Positions 29,004-38,832 of a stretch of DNA of 64,000 nt are shown in pieces. The first letter of the stretch is position 1. Each line of letters begins with the position of its first letter. Made by a program: the position numbers and the translations under genes. The stretch is taken from contig NZ_FRXO01000002.1 of the NCBI RefSeq assembly GCF_900148505.1, positions 434,001 through 498,000 on the forward strand, read 5' to 3'. The notes under the pieces were generated by a model, which did no database searches, was not told the origin of the DNA, and was given only the letters and a program-made list of their open reading frames with translations. This DNA is from Pseudoxanthobacter soli DSM 19599. Its GTDB lineage: Bacteria; Pseudomonadota; Alphaproteobacteria; Rhizobiales; Segnochrobactraceae.

Positions 29004-31099
29004 GAGATCGTTCCGAGCGATTTGATCTCGACGCCGCGCGCGATCTCGACGTGGGACAGCACCGGCAGCGAGGCGAACATGCGCTCGATGATCATGCGCA
29101 CGTAAGGGCGCGCATCCGGAGCGGTGACGAGCACGAACATGCGTCCGTCGCGCATGCGGTCACGGATGACCTGAGAGGCCTCCGTGCCGAACTGTTCGAC
29201 GAGGCGCGGGTCGATATCGAATTCGATGACGTCGCCCTTGGCATCCCGCTTCAGGCTCTGGTGGAACGCGAGATCCCACCGGTTGCCGAGACGCAGGACG
29301 CTCAGCACGCCGTTCTCCGAAAGATCGCCGCAGATCTGCTGCGCCATGCGCATCCGCACATGCTCCGCCACCTGCTCGGAGCGCCGGGCATGCGGCACGA
29401 TCTCGGCGATCGCTTCCAGGATCAGGTGGAGGTTGCGGATGGACACCCGCTCCGCCAACAAGAGCTTCAGCACCGCCTGCAGGCCCGAGAACGAAATCTG
29501 CGACGGCACGATGTCGTCGATGAGCTTCTTGTATTCCGGATCCAGCCGGTCCAGCAGGCTGCGCATGTCCTTGTAGGACAAAAGCTGCGCGAGGTTGTTG
29601 CGGATGACCTCGCTCAGGTGCGTCAGCACCACCGAAAGATTGTCGACCGGCGTGAACCCTGCCCGGCGGATTTCACCGCCATAGGCTTCCGAGATCCACA
29701 TCGCCCGCATGCCGAACGCCGGTTCGCGAACCTCGTCGCCGGGCAGATCCGGCTTCTTGTCGTCGCCGACGATCACCAGGAACTCGTTCAGCCGCAGGGC
29801 CTGTTCGGCCACGACGGTGCCGTGAATCTTGATCTGGTAGCTCTTGGACGGAACCGACAGGTTCTCGCCGATCTTGATGTCCGGGACAACGAAGCCGTAT
29901 TGCTGCGCGAACTTCTTGCGCATCTTGGCCACGCGGTGAGCCAGATCGGAATGCGACTTGCTGAGGTGACCGGAGATCTGCTTGCCGAAGCTGATCTCGA
30001 CCTCGTCGACCTTGAGGGAATCCTTGACGGCGTCCCGCGTCCGCTGATCTTCGATTGCCTTCGCCTGCTGTTCCCGCTGCTTGGTATCCTCGACCATCTT
30101 CTTCTGGGCGATCTGCCGCGGGATGGTATAGGCGACGAACGCCATCGCGAGCCCAAGCAATGCGAACGGAACCGTCGGCATCCCCGGGACCAGCGACATC
30201 ATGAACATGAGGCAGGAGGCGACGAACAGGGCGCGGGGATAGCCGCCGAGCTGCCCGAACACGGCCTGCTCCGCCGAGCCGCGCGTGCCGCCCTTGGAAA
30301 CGAGCAGGCCGGCAGCCAGCGACACGATCAGGGCCGGAATCTGCGAGACGAGACCGTCGCCGACCGACAGACGCGTGAACACGTCCGCGGCGTCGGCGAG
30401 CGGCATGCCGTGGCGCGTCGTGCCGATGATGATACCGCCGAAGATGTTCACCGCGATGGTGATCAGGCTCGCCACCGCCTCGCCGCGCACGAACTTCGAG
30501 GCACCGTCCATCGAGCCGAAGAAGGCGCTTTCCTCCTCCAGTTCGCGACGGCGGGCTTGGGCCGTCTTGTCGTCGATGAGCCCGGACGCGAGATCGGCGT
30601 CGATCGCCATCTGCTTGCCCGGGATGGCATCGAGGGTGAAGCGCGCACCGACTTCGGCGATGCGGGTGGCACCCTTCGTGATCACCAGAAAATTGACGGT
30701 GACCAGGATCAGGAACACCACGATGCCGATGACGAAATCGCCGCTCATGACGAACATCGAGAAGCCCTCGATGACGTGGCCGGCCGCCGAGATGCCCTGA
30801 TCGCCGTGGGACAGGATCAGGCGCGTGGTCGCGATGCCGAGTGCGAGGCGCAGCATGGTCGCGATGAGAAGCACGGTGGGGAAGGACGAGAACTCCAGCG
30901 GCTTCTGGATCCAGAGCGCCACCATCAGGATCAGGATAGAAAGCGCGATCGAGAAGGCGAGCCCGACATCGATGATGAATGTCGGAATCGGAAGGAAGAG
31001 AATCAGCAGAATGGCGGTGATGCCGCCGGCGAACGCGATGTCGCGCAGCGACTTGCGCTCGGCTGCCGGGGCGGACACGCTCGGCGTGATGTCGGCCAT
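29000..31099 (-). CDS. flhA: FlhA, flagellar export gate protein
   Basis: 699-aa protein that forms the nonameric export ring and uses the proton gradient. N-terminal multi-TM part ([34 protein letters not shown]-type segments), FHIPEP-like conserved loop region around [20 protein letters not shown], and a cytoplasmic C-terminal half ([40 protein letters not shown]) that binds export substrates. AGGACGAGCAAG precedes the ATG. It follows fliQ after a 176-bp gap containing a repeat element. Confidence 0.96.
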   Translation of the reverse strand: MADITPSVSAPAAERKSLRDIAFAGGITAILLILFLPIPTFIIDVGLAFSIALSILILMVALWIQKPLEFSSFPTVLLIATMLRLALGIATTRLILSHGDQGISAAGHVIEGFSMFVMSGDFVIGIVVFLILVTVNFLVITKGATRIAEVGARFTLDAIPGKQMAIDADLASGLIDDKTAQARRRELEEESAFFGSMDGASKFVRGEAVASLITIAVNIFGGIIIGTTRHGMPLADAADVFTRLSVGDGLVSQIPALIVSLAAGLLVSKGGTRGSAEQAVFGQLGGYPRALFVASCLMFMMSLVPGMPTVPFALLGLAMAFVAYTIPRQIAQKKMVEDTKQREQQAKAIEDQRTRDAVKDSLKVDEVEISFGKQISGHLSKSHSDLAHRVAKMRKKFAQQYGFVVPDIKIGENLSVPSKSYQIKIHGTVVAEQALRLNEFLVIVGDDKKPDLPGDEVREPAFGMRAMWISEAYGGEIRRAGFTPVDNLSVVLTHLSEVIRNNLAQLLSYKDMRSLLDRLDPEYKKLIDDIVPSQISFSGLQAVLKLLLAERVSIRNLHLILEAIAEIVPHARRSEQVAEHVRMRMAQQICGDLSENGVLSVLRLGNRWDLAFHQSLKRDAKGDVIEFDIDPRLVEQFGTEASQVIRDRMRDGRMFVLVTAPDARPYVRMIIERMFASLPVLSHVEIARGVEIKSLGTIS

Positions 31100-31207
31100 G
31101 CTTGCTCGTCCTGCCTTCCCGTCTCTTCACCGTGCGCCGGCTCGGTCCAACCGGCTTTCACACTCCGGCCGCCGCAGCGCGCCGGGTTCGGCGCAGTACC
31201 CAGGGTT

Positions 31208-31280
31208 ATGCATAAAGCTTCGAATCTGAAGCGACCTTTCGTCGATCGGATGAGTCCATCCGACCGGAAAGCGCTCTAGA
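31208..31280 (-). repeat. Dispersed palindromic element, copy at the 3' end of fliQ
   Basis: Read on the minus strand it begins TCTAGAGCGCTTTCCGGTCG at 31280, then GGATGGACTCATCCGATCGA forms a hairpin, and ends near GATTCGAAGCTTTATGCATA. It is homologous in order and spacing to the element at 50141-50245. Its TCTAGA supplies the TAG stop of fliQ. Confidence 0.7.
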
Positions 31281-31542
31281 ACCCTGTGCTGATGCGGCCG
31301 TAGACCTCCTCGGTGAACGCGAAGATCTGCGCCCCGATGAACGACGCCGTGACCGCGGCGACGGCGAAGATGACGAGGATCTTCGGAATGAAGGTCAGCG
31401 TCATTTCCTGAATCTGGGTCAGAGCCTGGATCAGCGCAATCGCAATTCCCACCAGCATCGCCGCACCGACCGCCGGCGCCGCCGCCACGATGATCGTCCA
31501 GATCGCGGACTGGACGAGATCGATAGCATCCGCCTCGTTCAT
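31276..31542 (-). CDS. fliQ: FliQ, flagellar export gate protein
   Basis: 88-aa protein with two TM helices (AIWTIIVAAAPAVGAAMLVG; IALIQALTQIQEMTLTFIPK), the full FliQ length, part of the FliPQR pore. It begins 2 bp after the flgD stop. The stop codon TAG lies within the palindromic repeat at 31208-31280, so the protein ends in ISTGF. Confidence 0.94.
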   Translation of the reverse strand: MNEADAIDLVQSAIWTIIVAAAPAVGAAMLVGIAIALIQALTQIQEMTLTFIPKILVIFAVAAVTASFIGAQIFAFTEEVYGRISTGF

Positions 31543-31544
31543 CG

Positions 31545-31961
31545 TCAGGCGACCGTGACGCCGGAGGTAATCAGGAGCTTGTCGCCCGTGCTGAGGGTGG
31601 CGAGCGGCCCATCGTCGGTGATCTTGATCGACTTGACCTCGCCGGACACCTTGCCGTCGTCCGACGACACCGTCCGCCCGACCAGCCCCTCGGCCTGCGA
31701 GATCGCGGAGGACGTCAGCAGCGAATCGAGCTTGGTGTTCGTCTTCATCGTCTGCTCGACCTGCGAGAAGGTCGCGAGCTGCGCGATGTATTCCGACGAG
31801 TCCATCGGGTTGGTGGGATCCTGATTCTTCATCTGCGCGATGAGGAGCTTCAGGAAGGCGTCGTAGTCGAGCGTCGAGGCGGAGGTACCCGCCGCCGACG
31901 ACGACGATGACGTCGCCGTGCTTGTGGTCGCCGTCGTGCTGTTGACCGTAAGACCGCTCAT
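31545..31961 (-). CDS. flgD: FlgD, hook assembly scaffold
   Basis: 138-aa hook-capping protein exported through the flagellar apparatus. A Ser/Thr-rich disordered leader is followed by the FlgD_N signature DYDAFLKLLIAQMKNQDPTN and EYIAQLATFSQVEQTMKTN. It is short because the C-terminal FLIG/FlgD_ig half found in enterobacteria is missing, as usual for rhizobial FlgD. Start ATG 31961 (MSGLTVNST). Confidence 0.9.
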   Translation of the reverse strand: MSGLTVNSTTATTSTATSSSSSAAGTSASTLDYDAFLKLLIAQMKNQDPTNPMDSSEYIAQLATFSQVEQTMKTNTKLDSLLTSSAISQAEGLVGRTVSSDDGKVSGEVKSIKITDDGPLATLSTGDKLLITSGVTVA

Positions 31962-32028
31962 CGCACCTTGTCCTTGCCCTGCGGCATTCGTCCGCCGCCG
32001 CGTTCGTGAATGTTGCTCGCCGACACCA

Positions 32029-32448
32029 TCAGGCGACCTTGGACGCCCGATCCAGGTCGCCTTCGAGAATCGCTTCCTCGAGCGGATAGAGACTGCGGAT
32101 GACCCGCAGCGCCTCGAACGTCCGTCCATTGGCCACCAGCTTGCAGATTTCCTGCAGCTCGTTCCGGATGGTCTCGTTCTTGAAGGCGGCCAGAAGCGGC
32201 TCGATCATCTCATCGAACAGCGCCCGCGCCTTGTCTGCATTGCGCGGATCGATCAGCATTGCCTGGACGGTGAAATAGAGCTGCCGCAGCGGTGTCGTCG
32301 TCTGCTCGACCTGCAGGACATGACTCTCCATCAGGAAGGTCGCGTCGTTCAGCAGTTCGAACGTTGCCTTGCGTTCCGCCCTGAGCACCGCACCATTGAT
32401 GAAGATGCGCTCCCCGGCCCGCAAAGAGATGCGCATCGTCTTCTTCAT
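32029..32448 (-). CDS. flbT: FlbT, flagellin post-transcriptional regulator
   Basis: 139-aa FlbT family protein: MKKTMRISLRAGERIFINGA, LMESHVLQVEQTTTPLRQLY and ALFDEMIEPLLAAF match the family. In Caulobacter FlbT acts on the 5' leader of flagellin mRNA to lower its stability or translation when assembly is incomplete; in other alphaproteobacteria it can be an activator. Start ATG 32448 overlaps the flaF stop by 4 bp. The target flagellin gene is in this window at 55268. Confidence 0.92.
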   Translation of the reverse strand: MKKTMRISLRAGERIFINGAVLRAERKATFELLNDATFLMESHVLQVEQTTTPLRQLYFTVQAMLIDPRNADKARALFDEMIEPLLAAFKNETIRNELQEICKLVANGRTFEALRVIRSLYPLEEAILEGDLDRASKVA

Positions 32449-32792
32449 TGCAGGCCGTCCCGAATGGTTCGGTGCACGGTGATCAGCGCATCGAGGCTCA
32501 CGGCCCGCTCGTGGATCAGGTGATCGGCCTGCCGGATGACCCAAAGGCCGATCGACATCAGATCGGCCCTGACGCTCTCGGCAAGCCCGTTGTCGCCGCT
32601 CGACAGGTCCGAGATCAGGAAAGACCACATCTTCTGCACGAACTGCGCGGCCTCAAGGGTCTCCGAGGACTTCAGTCCACGCGGCTCCGCCTTCTCCAGC
32701 AGATAGATCGCATGCTCGAAGGCCATGCGCTCGCGGGAGCGGCCCTCGTCGCTCGAGTCCTCTACGATCTCGGCGTATGAGAACCTGTACAT
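32445..32792 (-). CDS. flaF: FlaF, flagellin regulator / secretion chaperone
   Basis: 115-aa FlaF family protein (MYRFSYAEIVEDS; FEHAIYLLEKAEPRG; LWSF-like QKMWSFLISDLSSGDNGL). FlaF works opposite FlbT on flagellin synthesis and binds flagellin in Caulobacter. A perfect GGAGG stands 5 nt before ATG 32792. Gap of 19 bp to flgL upstream, 4-bp overlap with flbT downstream. Confidence 0.92.
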   Translation of the reverse strand: MYRFSYAEIVEDSSDEGRSRERMAFEHAIYLLEKAEPRGLKSSETLEAAQFVQKMWSFLISDLSSGDNGLAESVRADLMSIGLWVIRQADHLIHERAVSLDALITVHRTIRDGLQ

Positions 32793-32811
32793 AGGAACCT
32801 CCGAGAATATT

Positions 32812-33843
32812 TTAAATATAGTTCAAGATACTGAGATTTTTTATATTCGCGGTAAGCGAATAAGACATCTCGATCTGCGTCGTAATCGTATCGACCCGCG
32901 TCTTGGCCTCGGCAACATCGATACCTTCGATGTTGTTCAGCTGCGTCTTGACGAGGGTCTTCTGGTTATCCAGAACGTCGGTCGAGGTGTCGATCCGGTT
33001 CTGGACGGCACCAAGCCGCGCTTCGAGATGGGAGAAGTCCGAAATCGCCGAGCCGAGCAGCTTGCCGGTCTTGTCGAGCACGACCTGCTGGGCCTCAGCG
33101 CTGAGATTGGGATAGTCGAGTTCCGTGATCATGGTGTAGGCCATGATCACGTTGCGAAACACCGGCTCGTTCGCGCTGGCCGAGGTGGTCGCCGTCTCGC
33201 TCAGGCCGATCTGGGTCTTGGTGTTGGAACTCGACGCATCCGACCACGACCCCCAGTTCGCGTCCGAAAACAGCGCGGCGAAATCCCCATCGAGGAACGT
33301 CTTCATATCGTCGCCGGAGATGTCGCCGGCAGACCCACCGCCGATCAGCGTGGAGAAGGACGTGCCGATCGCCTCCTTGAGGCCACCCGGCGCATCGAAA
33401 TCGTTCAGCGGCGGAGAGTCGGAATTGATACCGCTGAACAGGTACAAGCCGCCGCTGCTGGTGTTGACGCCGCTGTAGAAGTCGCTCAGGGCGGATGAAG
33501 CCTGCGCGACGAGGAGGTTAGGGTCGATGACCGTCTGGGTGCCGTTCAGGATTTCCAGGAAAGACGACGTGCCGCTCACCGCGTTGTTGAGCACCGCCTG
33601 TGTCGTTTCCAGCGTGGACCCGACGACCTTGTTGTTGTCGATCAGGGACTGAAGCGTACCCAGTTTGCTGTAGAGCGAAACACTGGTCGACGTCTTGTAG
33701 CCAAGCTCAAGTCCGACGTCGGCGTAACGGCCCGTCGTTATTTCCTTGTTTCCCTTGGTCAACTCGCTCTGGAGCTTGAGAATGCTCGAGCGAGTCGAGT
33801 TGATCATGTTGGCCGTCGAGATGAAACTGGTCCGCATGATCAC
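32812..33843 (-). CDS. flgL: FlgL, hook-filament junction protein
   Basis: 343-aa flagellin-like protein linking hook and filament. N-terminal helix pattern (SFISTANMINSTRSSILKLQ; GNKEITTGRYADVGLELGYK) and a C-terminal coiled-coil half (VRVDTITTQIEMSYSLTANI-like end, LSILNYI). Start is GTG 33843, overlapping the flgK stop (GTGA), or ATG 33837. The 3' end is AT-rich. Confidence 0.92.
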   Translation of the reverse strand: MIMRTSFISTANMINSTRSSILKLQSELTKGNKEITTGRYADVGLELGYKTSTSVSLYSKLGTLQSLIDNNKVVGSTLETTQAVLNNAVSGTSSFLEILNGTQTVIDPNLLVAQASSALSDFYSGVNTSSGGLYLFSGINSDSPPLNDFDAPGGLKEAIGTSFSTLIGGGSAGDISGDDMKTFLDGDFAALFSDANWGSWSDASSSNTKTQIGLSETATTSASANEPVFRNVIMAYTMITELDYPNLSAEAQQVVLDKTGKLLGSAISDFSHLEARLGAVQNRIDTSTDVLDNQKTLVKTQLNNIEGIDVAEAKTRVDTITTQIEMSYSLTANIKNLSILNYI

Positions 33844-35249
33844 ACCGTGCTGAGAAGGTCGTCGAACATCTTCTGCACCACGCTCATCAGCTTGGCGGAT
33901 GCCGTATAGCTTTGCTCAAGCGACAGCTGCAGCGCGTACTCGTCGTCCAGGTTGACGCCCGTCACATTGGACAGCGCCTCGGACGCGTTGCTGAGGAGCG
34001 TGTTCTGGTACTGTGAGGACGAGGTGGTATCGGAACGCAGGTTCTGCAGCCAGCCGACCGACGATGAAGCGAAGCCGGCAAGCGTCCCCGTGGTGCCGAT
34101 GCCGGCGGCAGCCGAATAATCGGTTCGGGTCGCCGAAAGGGCACCTGTGAGAGCGAACAGGCGATCGGAGAAGCTCGCCGCGTCGTCCGGATTGTAGTCG
34201 GTGTTGATACCGTCGCGCAGCAGGACGGGATTCCCGCCCTGATCCGGGTCCACCGCCGCATTGACGACGATCGCCCCTGCCAGCCCGACACCTGTGACGG
34301 AGCCCGTCTTGGTGAACAGGCCGTCCGCGCCGCCGTCCTGGAAGGTGTCGATCAGTCCGCGGGCAACCTCGTCGAGCTGCGCCTGGTAGGTCGGAGCCAC
34401 CTCGTCGCGCAGCGTCGCCAGCCCGACCAGCTTTCCCGACTGCAGCGGCATCGAGGCGCCGGCACCGGTGACCTGCACGCCGTCGATATAGACGGCATTG
34501 CCGACGGTCGCCGGCGAATAGGCCGTGGTCTGATTGAACTCGACCTTGCGCGCGGTCGTCTCGAACAGCGTCACGCCGCTGTCGGTATAGATCGCCATGT
34601 CGTTGTTGCCGCGCGTCACCGTGGTGACGCCCAGCTCCTCCGAAATCTTGGCGAGCACGGCATCGCGCTGGTCGAGCTGTGTGGAGATATCAGCGCCCGC
34701 CACCGTACCGCGGATGACGGCGTTGTTCAGATCCTGGAACTGGCCGAGCAGATCGTTGATGTTCTCGACCGAGGACGCCATGTCGGCATCGGCCTGCTGA
34801 CGCACGGAGGTAACGGTCGAGGTCGCATCGTTAAGCGTTGCGGCGAGATCCTTGGCGGCAGTGACGGCGCTTGCGGCACGGTCCTGGTCGCTCGGCAGGT
34901 TGGCGTACTGGGTCAGGGTGTTCGCCAACGCCTGGATTTTGGACGCGGGAGAGCCCTCGTTTTCGGTGTCGCCGACCGTATCGGCGAGGCGGTCGAGACC
35001 ATTCAGCAGCGCATCCTTTTCAGCCGCGCTGGACGTCGCACCGAGCATCTTGTTGTAGAGGGCCGTGTCCTGCGCGCGGCGCACCGTCGTGTAGCGCACC
35101 GAGCCATCGGCCGTCGTGGTCGTGGCCGCAATCTTGCGGGAGTAGGTCGCGTCCGTCGCACCGGAAATGTTCTTCGCGGACGTCGAAATCTGCGCGGAGA
35201 CCGACGCCATCGAGGACTTGGCGGTATTCAGGGCAAGCGAGAGACTCAT
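33840..35249 (-). CDS. flgK: FlgK, hook-associated protein 1
   Basis: 469-aa junction protein between hook and FlgL. N-terminal ALNTAKSSMASVSAQISTSA and NISGATDATYSRKIA, the FlgK consensus NINGLLGQF-like VENINDLLGQFQDLNNAV, and C-terminal NVTGVNLDDEYALQLSLEQS followed by ASAKLMSVVQKMFDDLL are diagnostic. It is 58 bp downstream of flgE and overlaps flgL by 4 bp. Confidence 0.95.
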   Translation of the reverse strand: MSLSLALNTAKSSMASVSAQISTSAKNISGATDATYSRKIAATTTTADGSVRYTTVRRAQDTALYNKMLGATSSAAEKDALLNGLDRLADTVGDTENEGSPASKIQALANTLTQYANLPSDQDRAASAVTAAKDLAATLNDATSTVTSVRQQADADMASSVENINDLLGQFQDLNNAVIRGTVAGADISTQLDQRDAVLAKISEELGVTTVTRGNNDMAIYTDSGVTLFETTARKVEFNQTTAYSPATVGNAVYIDGVQVTGAGASMPLQSGKLVGLATLRDEVAPTYQAQLDEVARGLIDTFQDGGADGLFTKTGSVTGVGLAGAIVVNAAVDPDQGGNPVLLRDGINTDYNPDDAASFSDRLFALTGALSATRTDYSAAAGIGTTGTLAGFASSSVGWLQNLRSDTTSSSQYQNTLLSNASEALSNVTGVNLDDEYALQLSLEQSYTASAKLMSVVQKMFDDLLSTV

Positions 35250-35307
35250 GATCCACTTCCGGCGCCAGGGTCACGTTTCGACTTCATCACCTCGATAGAT
35301 GAGGGGA

Positions 35308-36519
35308 TCAGCGCTTCAGGTTCATGAGCACGTCGAGAAGTTCGGTGCCCGTCTGGAACGACTTCGAGTTGGCCGTGTAGTCGCGCTGGGCGATGATCAT
35401 CTCGGTCAGCTCGTTGGCGATATCGACGTTGGAGGACTCCAGCGCGCCCGAAACGATGGAGCCGTAGGCCCCCGTCTCGGCCGTCCCGATCTGGATGCCG
35501 CCGGAATCGTTGGTCGTGGTGAAGACGTTGCCGGCCATCGGCTGCAGATTGTCCGGGCTCGCCACGGTGGCGAGCGGAATGCGGAAAGCGGCCTTGCGGC
35601 TGCCATCCTCATAAACCGCATAGACCACGCCGTCCGGGTCGATCACCGTGTCCTCGACACTCTGCGGGGGCGAGCCGTCGAACGGCGCGGACGGCTGATA
35701 GTCGCCCGCAAGCGCGGTCAAGCCCGAGATGTCGACGCTGACATTGTTGCCGTTGAGAATCTCGACACTGGTCGTCGCCGGATTGGGGGTCGTGAGCTGG
35801 CCCGACGAGTTGAACTCGAGGTTCTGGGTGGTGGTCGTGCCGTTCGCGGTCAGCGTCATCGTCCACTGCGCGCCCGTCGGCGGCGTCGCGGTCGCGTCGG
35901 CGGCAGCCGTCTTTGTGAACTCCACTTTGGTCAGAACCTCGTTGCCGAGATTGTCGTACATCACGACCGAACTCGTCTTCGTCGCGCCGACCGCATCGCC
36001 GTCCGGCAGGTTCGCGGAGAACGCGCCAGAGGACGTCGGCTCCGCCATCATGTTCATCGACGACATGTTGACGGGGACGAGCCCCTGGGTTCCGTTGATC
36101 ACGCCGGCGGAGCCGTCGGTCAGGTTGTAGCCAAGCAGGGTGAAGCCCGCGGCGTTGACGAGATTTCCCGTCGCGCCGTCCTTCACGAACGAGCCGGCCC
36201 GCGTCAGCACCGGCGCGCCGGTGCCGTTCTGGTCGGCAACGATGAAGAAGCCGTCGCCGCCGATGGCCAGGTCGGTCGAAGACGTGGTGTAGGTCCGCGT
36301 GCCCTCGTCGCTGATGGCGTAGCGCACCTTGGTCTCGACGGAGCCCGAATTGTAGCTGCCGGTTCCCTGGTTCTCGAGCAGGAGCGACGAGAACTCCGTG
36401 GATGCCCGCTTGTAACCGGTTGTGCTGGAGTTGGCGATGTTGTCGGAGACCGTCCCGAGCTTGTTCGACTGCGCGTTCATGCCGGAAACGCTTGTGCGCA
36501 GCACACCATAAAGGCTCAT
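35308..36519 (-). CDS. flgE: FlgE, flagellar hook protein
   Basis: 403-aa hook subunit exported to the cell exterior. It starts MSLYGVLRTSVSGMNAQSNK and keeps the rod/hook N-motif (DNIANSSTTGYKRASTEFSS), a central hook domain (PFDGSPPQSVEDTVIDPDG), and the C-motif SSNVDIANELTEMIIAQRDY with TELLDVLMNLKR at the end. It is preceded by a 162-bp gap after fliI. Confidence 0.95.
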   Translation of the reverse strand: MSLYGVLRTSVSGMNAQSNKLGTVSDNIANSSTTGYKRASTEFSSLLLENQGTGSYNSGSVETKVRYAISDEGTRTYTTSSTDLAIGGDGFFIVADQNGTGAPVLTRAGSFVKDGATGNLVNAAGFTLLGYNLTDGSAGVINGTQGLVPVNMSSMNMMAEPTSSGAFSANLPDGDAVGATKTSSVVMYDNLGNEVLTKVEFTKTAAADATATPPTGAQWTMTLTANGTTTTQNLEFNSSGQLTTPNPATTSVEILNGNNVSVDISGLTALAGDYQPSAPFDGSPPQSVEDTVIDPDGVVYAVYEDGSRKAAFRIPLATVASPDNLQPMAGNVFTTTNDSGGIQIGTAETGAYGSIVSGALESSNVDIANELTEMIIAQRDYTANSKSFQTGTELLDVLMNLKR

Positions 36520-36681
36520 CGCTCAACTCCCCCGTTGGCCGCTCATCGCGCTGCCCCGGGCACAGATGCCGTGCAGGACCAAGCGCCGGTTTCCACCATC
36601 GGCCGCGTAACGACGGCCGCCGGATGGAGCGTGACGGTAGTCCCGCGCACGGCTCCGCCCCATGGAAGCAGCTAACGCCGA

Positions 36682-38037
36682 CTAGCTTGTGCGAGGCTGT
36701 TGCGCGGCCGGGGCCCCGCCCCGCAGCACCTGGGCGAGGTCGGCGAACGCATCCTTGCAGGCCGCCCCTTCCGGATGCTGCCGCAACGCGTCGTAGATTT
36801 TCGGGACCAGCGCCACCGCCTGGTCCAGTTCCGTGTCGCTGCCGGCGTGATAGCCGCCCATCAGCCGCAGATCGCGGGTGTCCTCGAACCGCGAGATCAT
36901 GGCGCGCAGGCGCCGGACCAGCTCCCGCTCGTCCTTGCTCCAGACGAGGTCGGCGAGGCGGGAAATCGACCCGAGCATGTTGACTGCGGGAAACCGGCCC
37001 TGGTCCGCGATCGAACGGTCGAGCACGATATGGCCGTCAAGCGTGCCGCGGATGGCGTCGGCCACCGGATCGTTGTGGTCGTCTCCGTCCACCAGCACGG
37101 AAAACACGCCGGTGATGCTGCCCGCGCCCTCGCTGCCGGGCCCTGCGCGCTCCAGCAGCTTCGGGAGCGCGCTGAACACGCTTGGCGTGTAGCCGCGCGC
37201 GACGGCAGGCTCGCCGGCGGCCAGAGCGACGTCACGCGCCGCATGGGCATAACGCGTCACGGAATCGACGATCAGCAGCACGGAATCGCCGAGATCGCGG
37301 AAATACTCCGCCACCGCCAGCGCCGATTGCGGTGCGAGCCGGCGCATCATCGGGCTCTCGTCACCCGTGGAAACCACAACAACCGAGCGGGACAGGTTAG
37401 GCGCCAAGGCGCCTTCCAGGAACTCGCGGACCTCGCGGCCGCGTTCGCCGACGAGCGAGACCACGACGCTGTCAAACCCCTGGGCGCGGGCGAGCATCGA
37501 CAGAAGCGTGGACTTGCCTACGCCCGAACCGGCGAAGATGCCGATGCGCTGGCCCTCGCACAGCGGCGTGAACAGATCCACCACGCGCACACCGGTGCGC
37601 AGCGGCTTGCGGATGCGCGCCCGCGTCATCGCCGGCGGCGGCTCCGTATCGACCGGCATCGCCCGCTCGCCGCGCATCAGCACGCCGCGGCCGTCGATCG
37701 GCTCGCCGAGGGCGTTGATGACGCGACCCTTCCAGCTCGGATGCGGCGAGAGCGCCATCGCCCCCATGCGGAAGGCGACGGCACCGATCCCGACCGAAAT
37801 CCTGGCATCGAACGGCTTGATGACGGCGCCGTCGTCGTTGATGCGCACGACCTCGCCGAGGGCGACGCGACCGCCGTCGGTATAGCCGACGCGATCGCCG
37901 AGCTTGACGAAGGGCGAGATGCCGTTCAGCCGGTAGTGCGTCGGCGCAACCTCGTTGACGACGCCGCCGACGCGCACGACCGGAATATCGACCAGAGCTG
38001 CGCTGATTGCCGCCTCGAGGCGCGCCATCGCATGCAT
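36682..38037 (-). CDS. fliI: FliI, flagellar export ATPase
   Basis: 451-aa ATPase related to F1-beta that works with FliH and FliJ at the base of the export gate. Walker A GIFAGSGVGKSTLL near residue 165, Walker B VLLIVDSVTRYAH, and GYTPSVFSALPKLLERAGPG, the conserved FliI stretch. The tail ends QVLRGGAPAAQQPRTS. It follows flgF after 65 bp. FliH is about 20 kb away and FliJ 8.5 kb away, an arrangement seen in rhizobia. Confidence 0.96.
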   Translation of the reverse strand: MHAMARLEAAISAALVDIPVVRVGGVVNEVAPTHYRLNGISPFVKLGDRVGYTDGGRVALGEVVRINDDGAVIKPFDARISVGIGAVAFRMGAMALSPHPSWKGRVINALGEPIDGRGVLMRGERAMPVDTEPPPAMTRARIRKPLRTGVRVVDLFTPLCEGQRIGIFAGSGVGKSTLLSMLARAQGFDSVVVSLVGERGREVREFLEGALAPNLSRSVVVVSTGDESPMMRRLAPQSALAVAEYFRDLGDSVLLIVDSVTRYAHAARDVALAAGEPAVARGYTPSVFSALPKLLERAGPGSEGAGSITGVFSVLVDGDDHNDPVADAIRGTLDGHIVLDRSIADQGRFPAVNMLGSISRLADLVWSKDERELVRRLRAMISRFEDTRDLRLMGGYHAGSDTELDQAVALVPKIYDALRQHPEGAACKDAFADLAQVLRGGAPAAQQPRTS

Positions 38038-38102
38038 GTTCGCCTCCTCCTCGTCAGCACGGGGATCGCGGACCGTGGATCGGCGGATGCCGGCTCAGAA
38101 CC

Positions 38103-38828
38103 TCAGGTCGGGCTGCCGAGGGAGCGGATCGCCTCGTCCTGGGTGGACTCGCCCTGGCCCATGGCGGAGGAAGCCATCTCGAACGCCCGCGTTACGGCGA
38201 TCAGTCGGGTCATCTCCATGATGGGATTGACGTTCGCGCCCTCGAGGTAGCCCTGTCGCACGCCGGCCCCAATCGGATCCTGCGGCGGCACGCCGGGCTC
38301 ATCGGACATCACGCCGGAATTTTCGTAGCGCGAGAGCTTGGCGTTGTCGGGCAGTTGAAACACCCCGATGCCGCCGACCTGACGGTCGCCCTGCATGATC
38401 GAGCCGTCGTCACCGATCACGATCTGTCCGGCCTGCGGATCCACCCGGACCGGCGCGCCACCCGGATCGAGGACAGGATAGCCTGCCACCGATTGCAGTT
38501 CGCCGATCTCGTTCATCTTCAGCCGGCCGTCGCGGGTATAGACGGTGCCGTCGGGCGTCTGGAGAGCGAACCAGTGGTTGCCCTCCGTCGCCACGTCAAG
38601 CGGGTTGCCGGTGTAAGTGATCGGTCCGGGCCGGCGGGAGATATAAGTCTCGCCGCTGGTCGGGAAGGCCACGCTCTGAGCGCGGGTCTTCGACAGAAGC
38701 GTCTCGAACTTCACCTCCTCGGCGCGGTAGCCGGGCGTGGTCATGTTGGCGAGATTGTTGGCGATCGTTTCCAGCCGGCGGTTCATCGAGACCTGGCCGG
38801 CGAGCGCGACATAGAGGCTGGACGGCAT
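38103..38828 (-). CDS. flgF: FlgF, proximal rod protein
   Basis: 241-aa rod protein. N-motif RRLETIANNLANMTTPGYRA, the FlgF/FlgG core (EGNHWFALQTPDGTVYTRDG), and C-motif LEGANVNPIMEMTRLIAVTR are the family signature. Starts MPSSLYVALAGQVSMN. It comes 4 bp after the DUF1217 gene, so the two are co-transcribed away from motA. Confidence 0.94.
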   Translation of the reverse strand: MPSSLYVALAGQVSMNRRLETIANNLANMTTPGYRAEEVKFETLLSKTRAQSVAFPTSGETYISRRPGPITYTGNPLDVATEGNHWFALQTPDGTVYTRDGRLKMNEIGELQSVAGYPVLDPGGAPVRVDPQAGQIVIGDDGSIMQGDRQVGGIGVFQLPDNAKLSRYENSGVMSDEPGVPPQDPIGAGVRQGYLEGANVNPIMEMTRLIAVTRAFEMASSAMGQGESTQDEAIRSLGSPT

Positions 38829-38832
38829 CGGC

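Noticed and set aside
28086-31279. Long plus-strand open frames opposite fliR and flhA
   Set aside because: Antisense shadows; the minus-strand genes are unmistakable.
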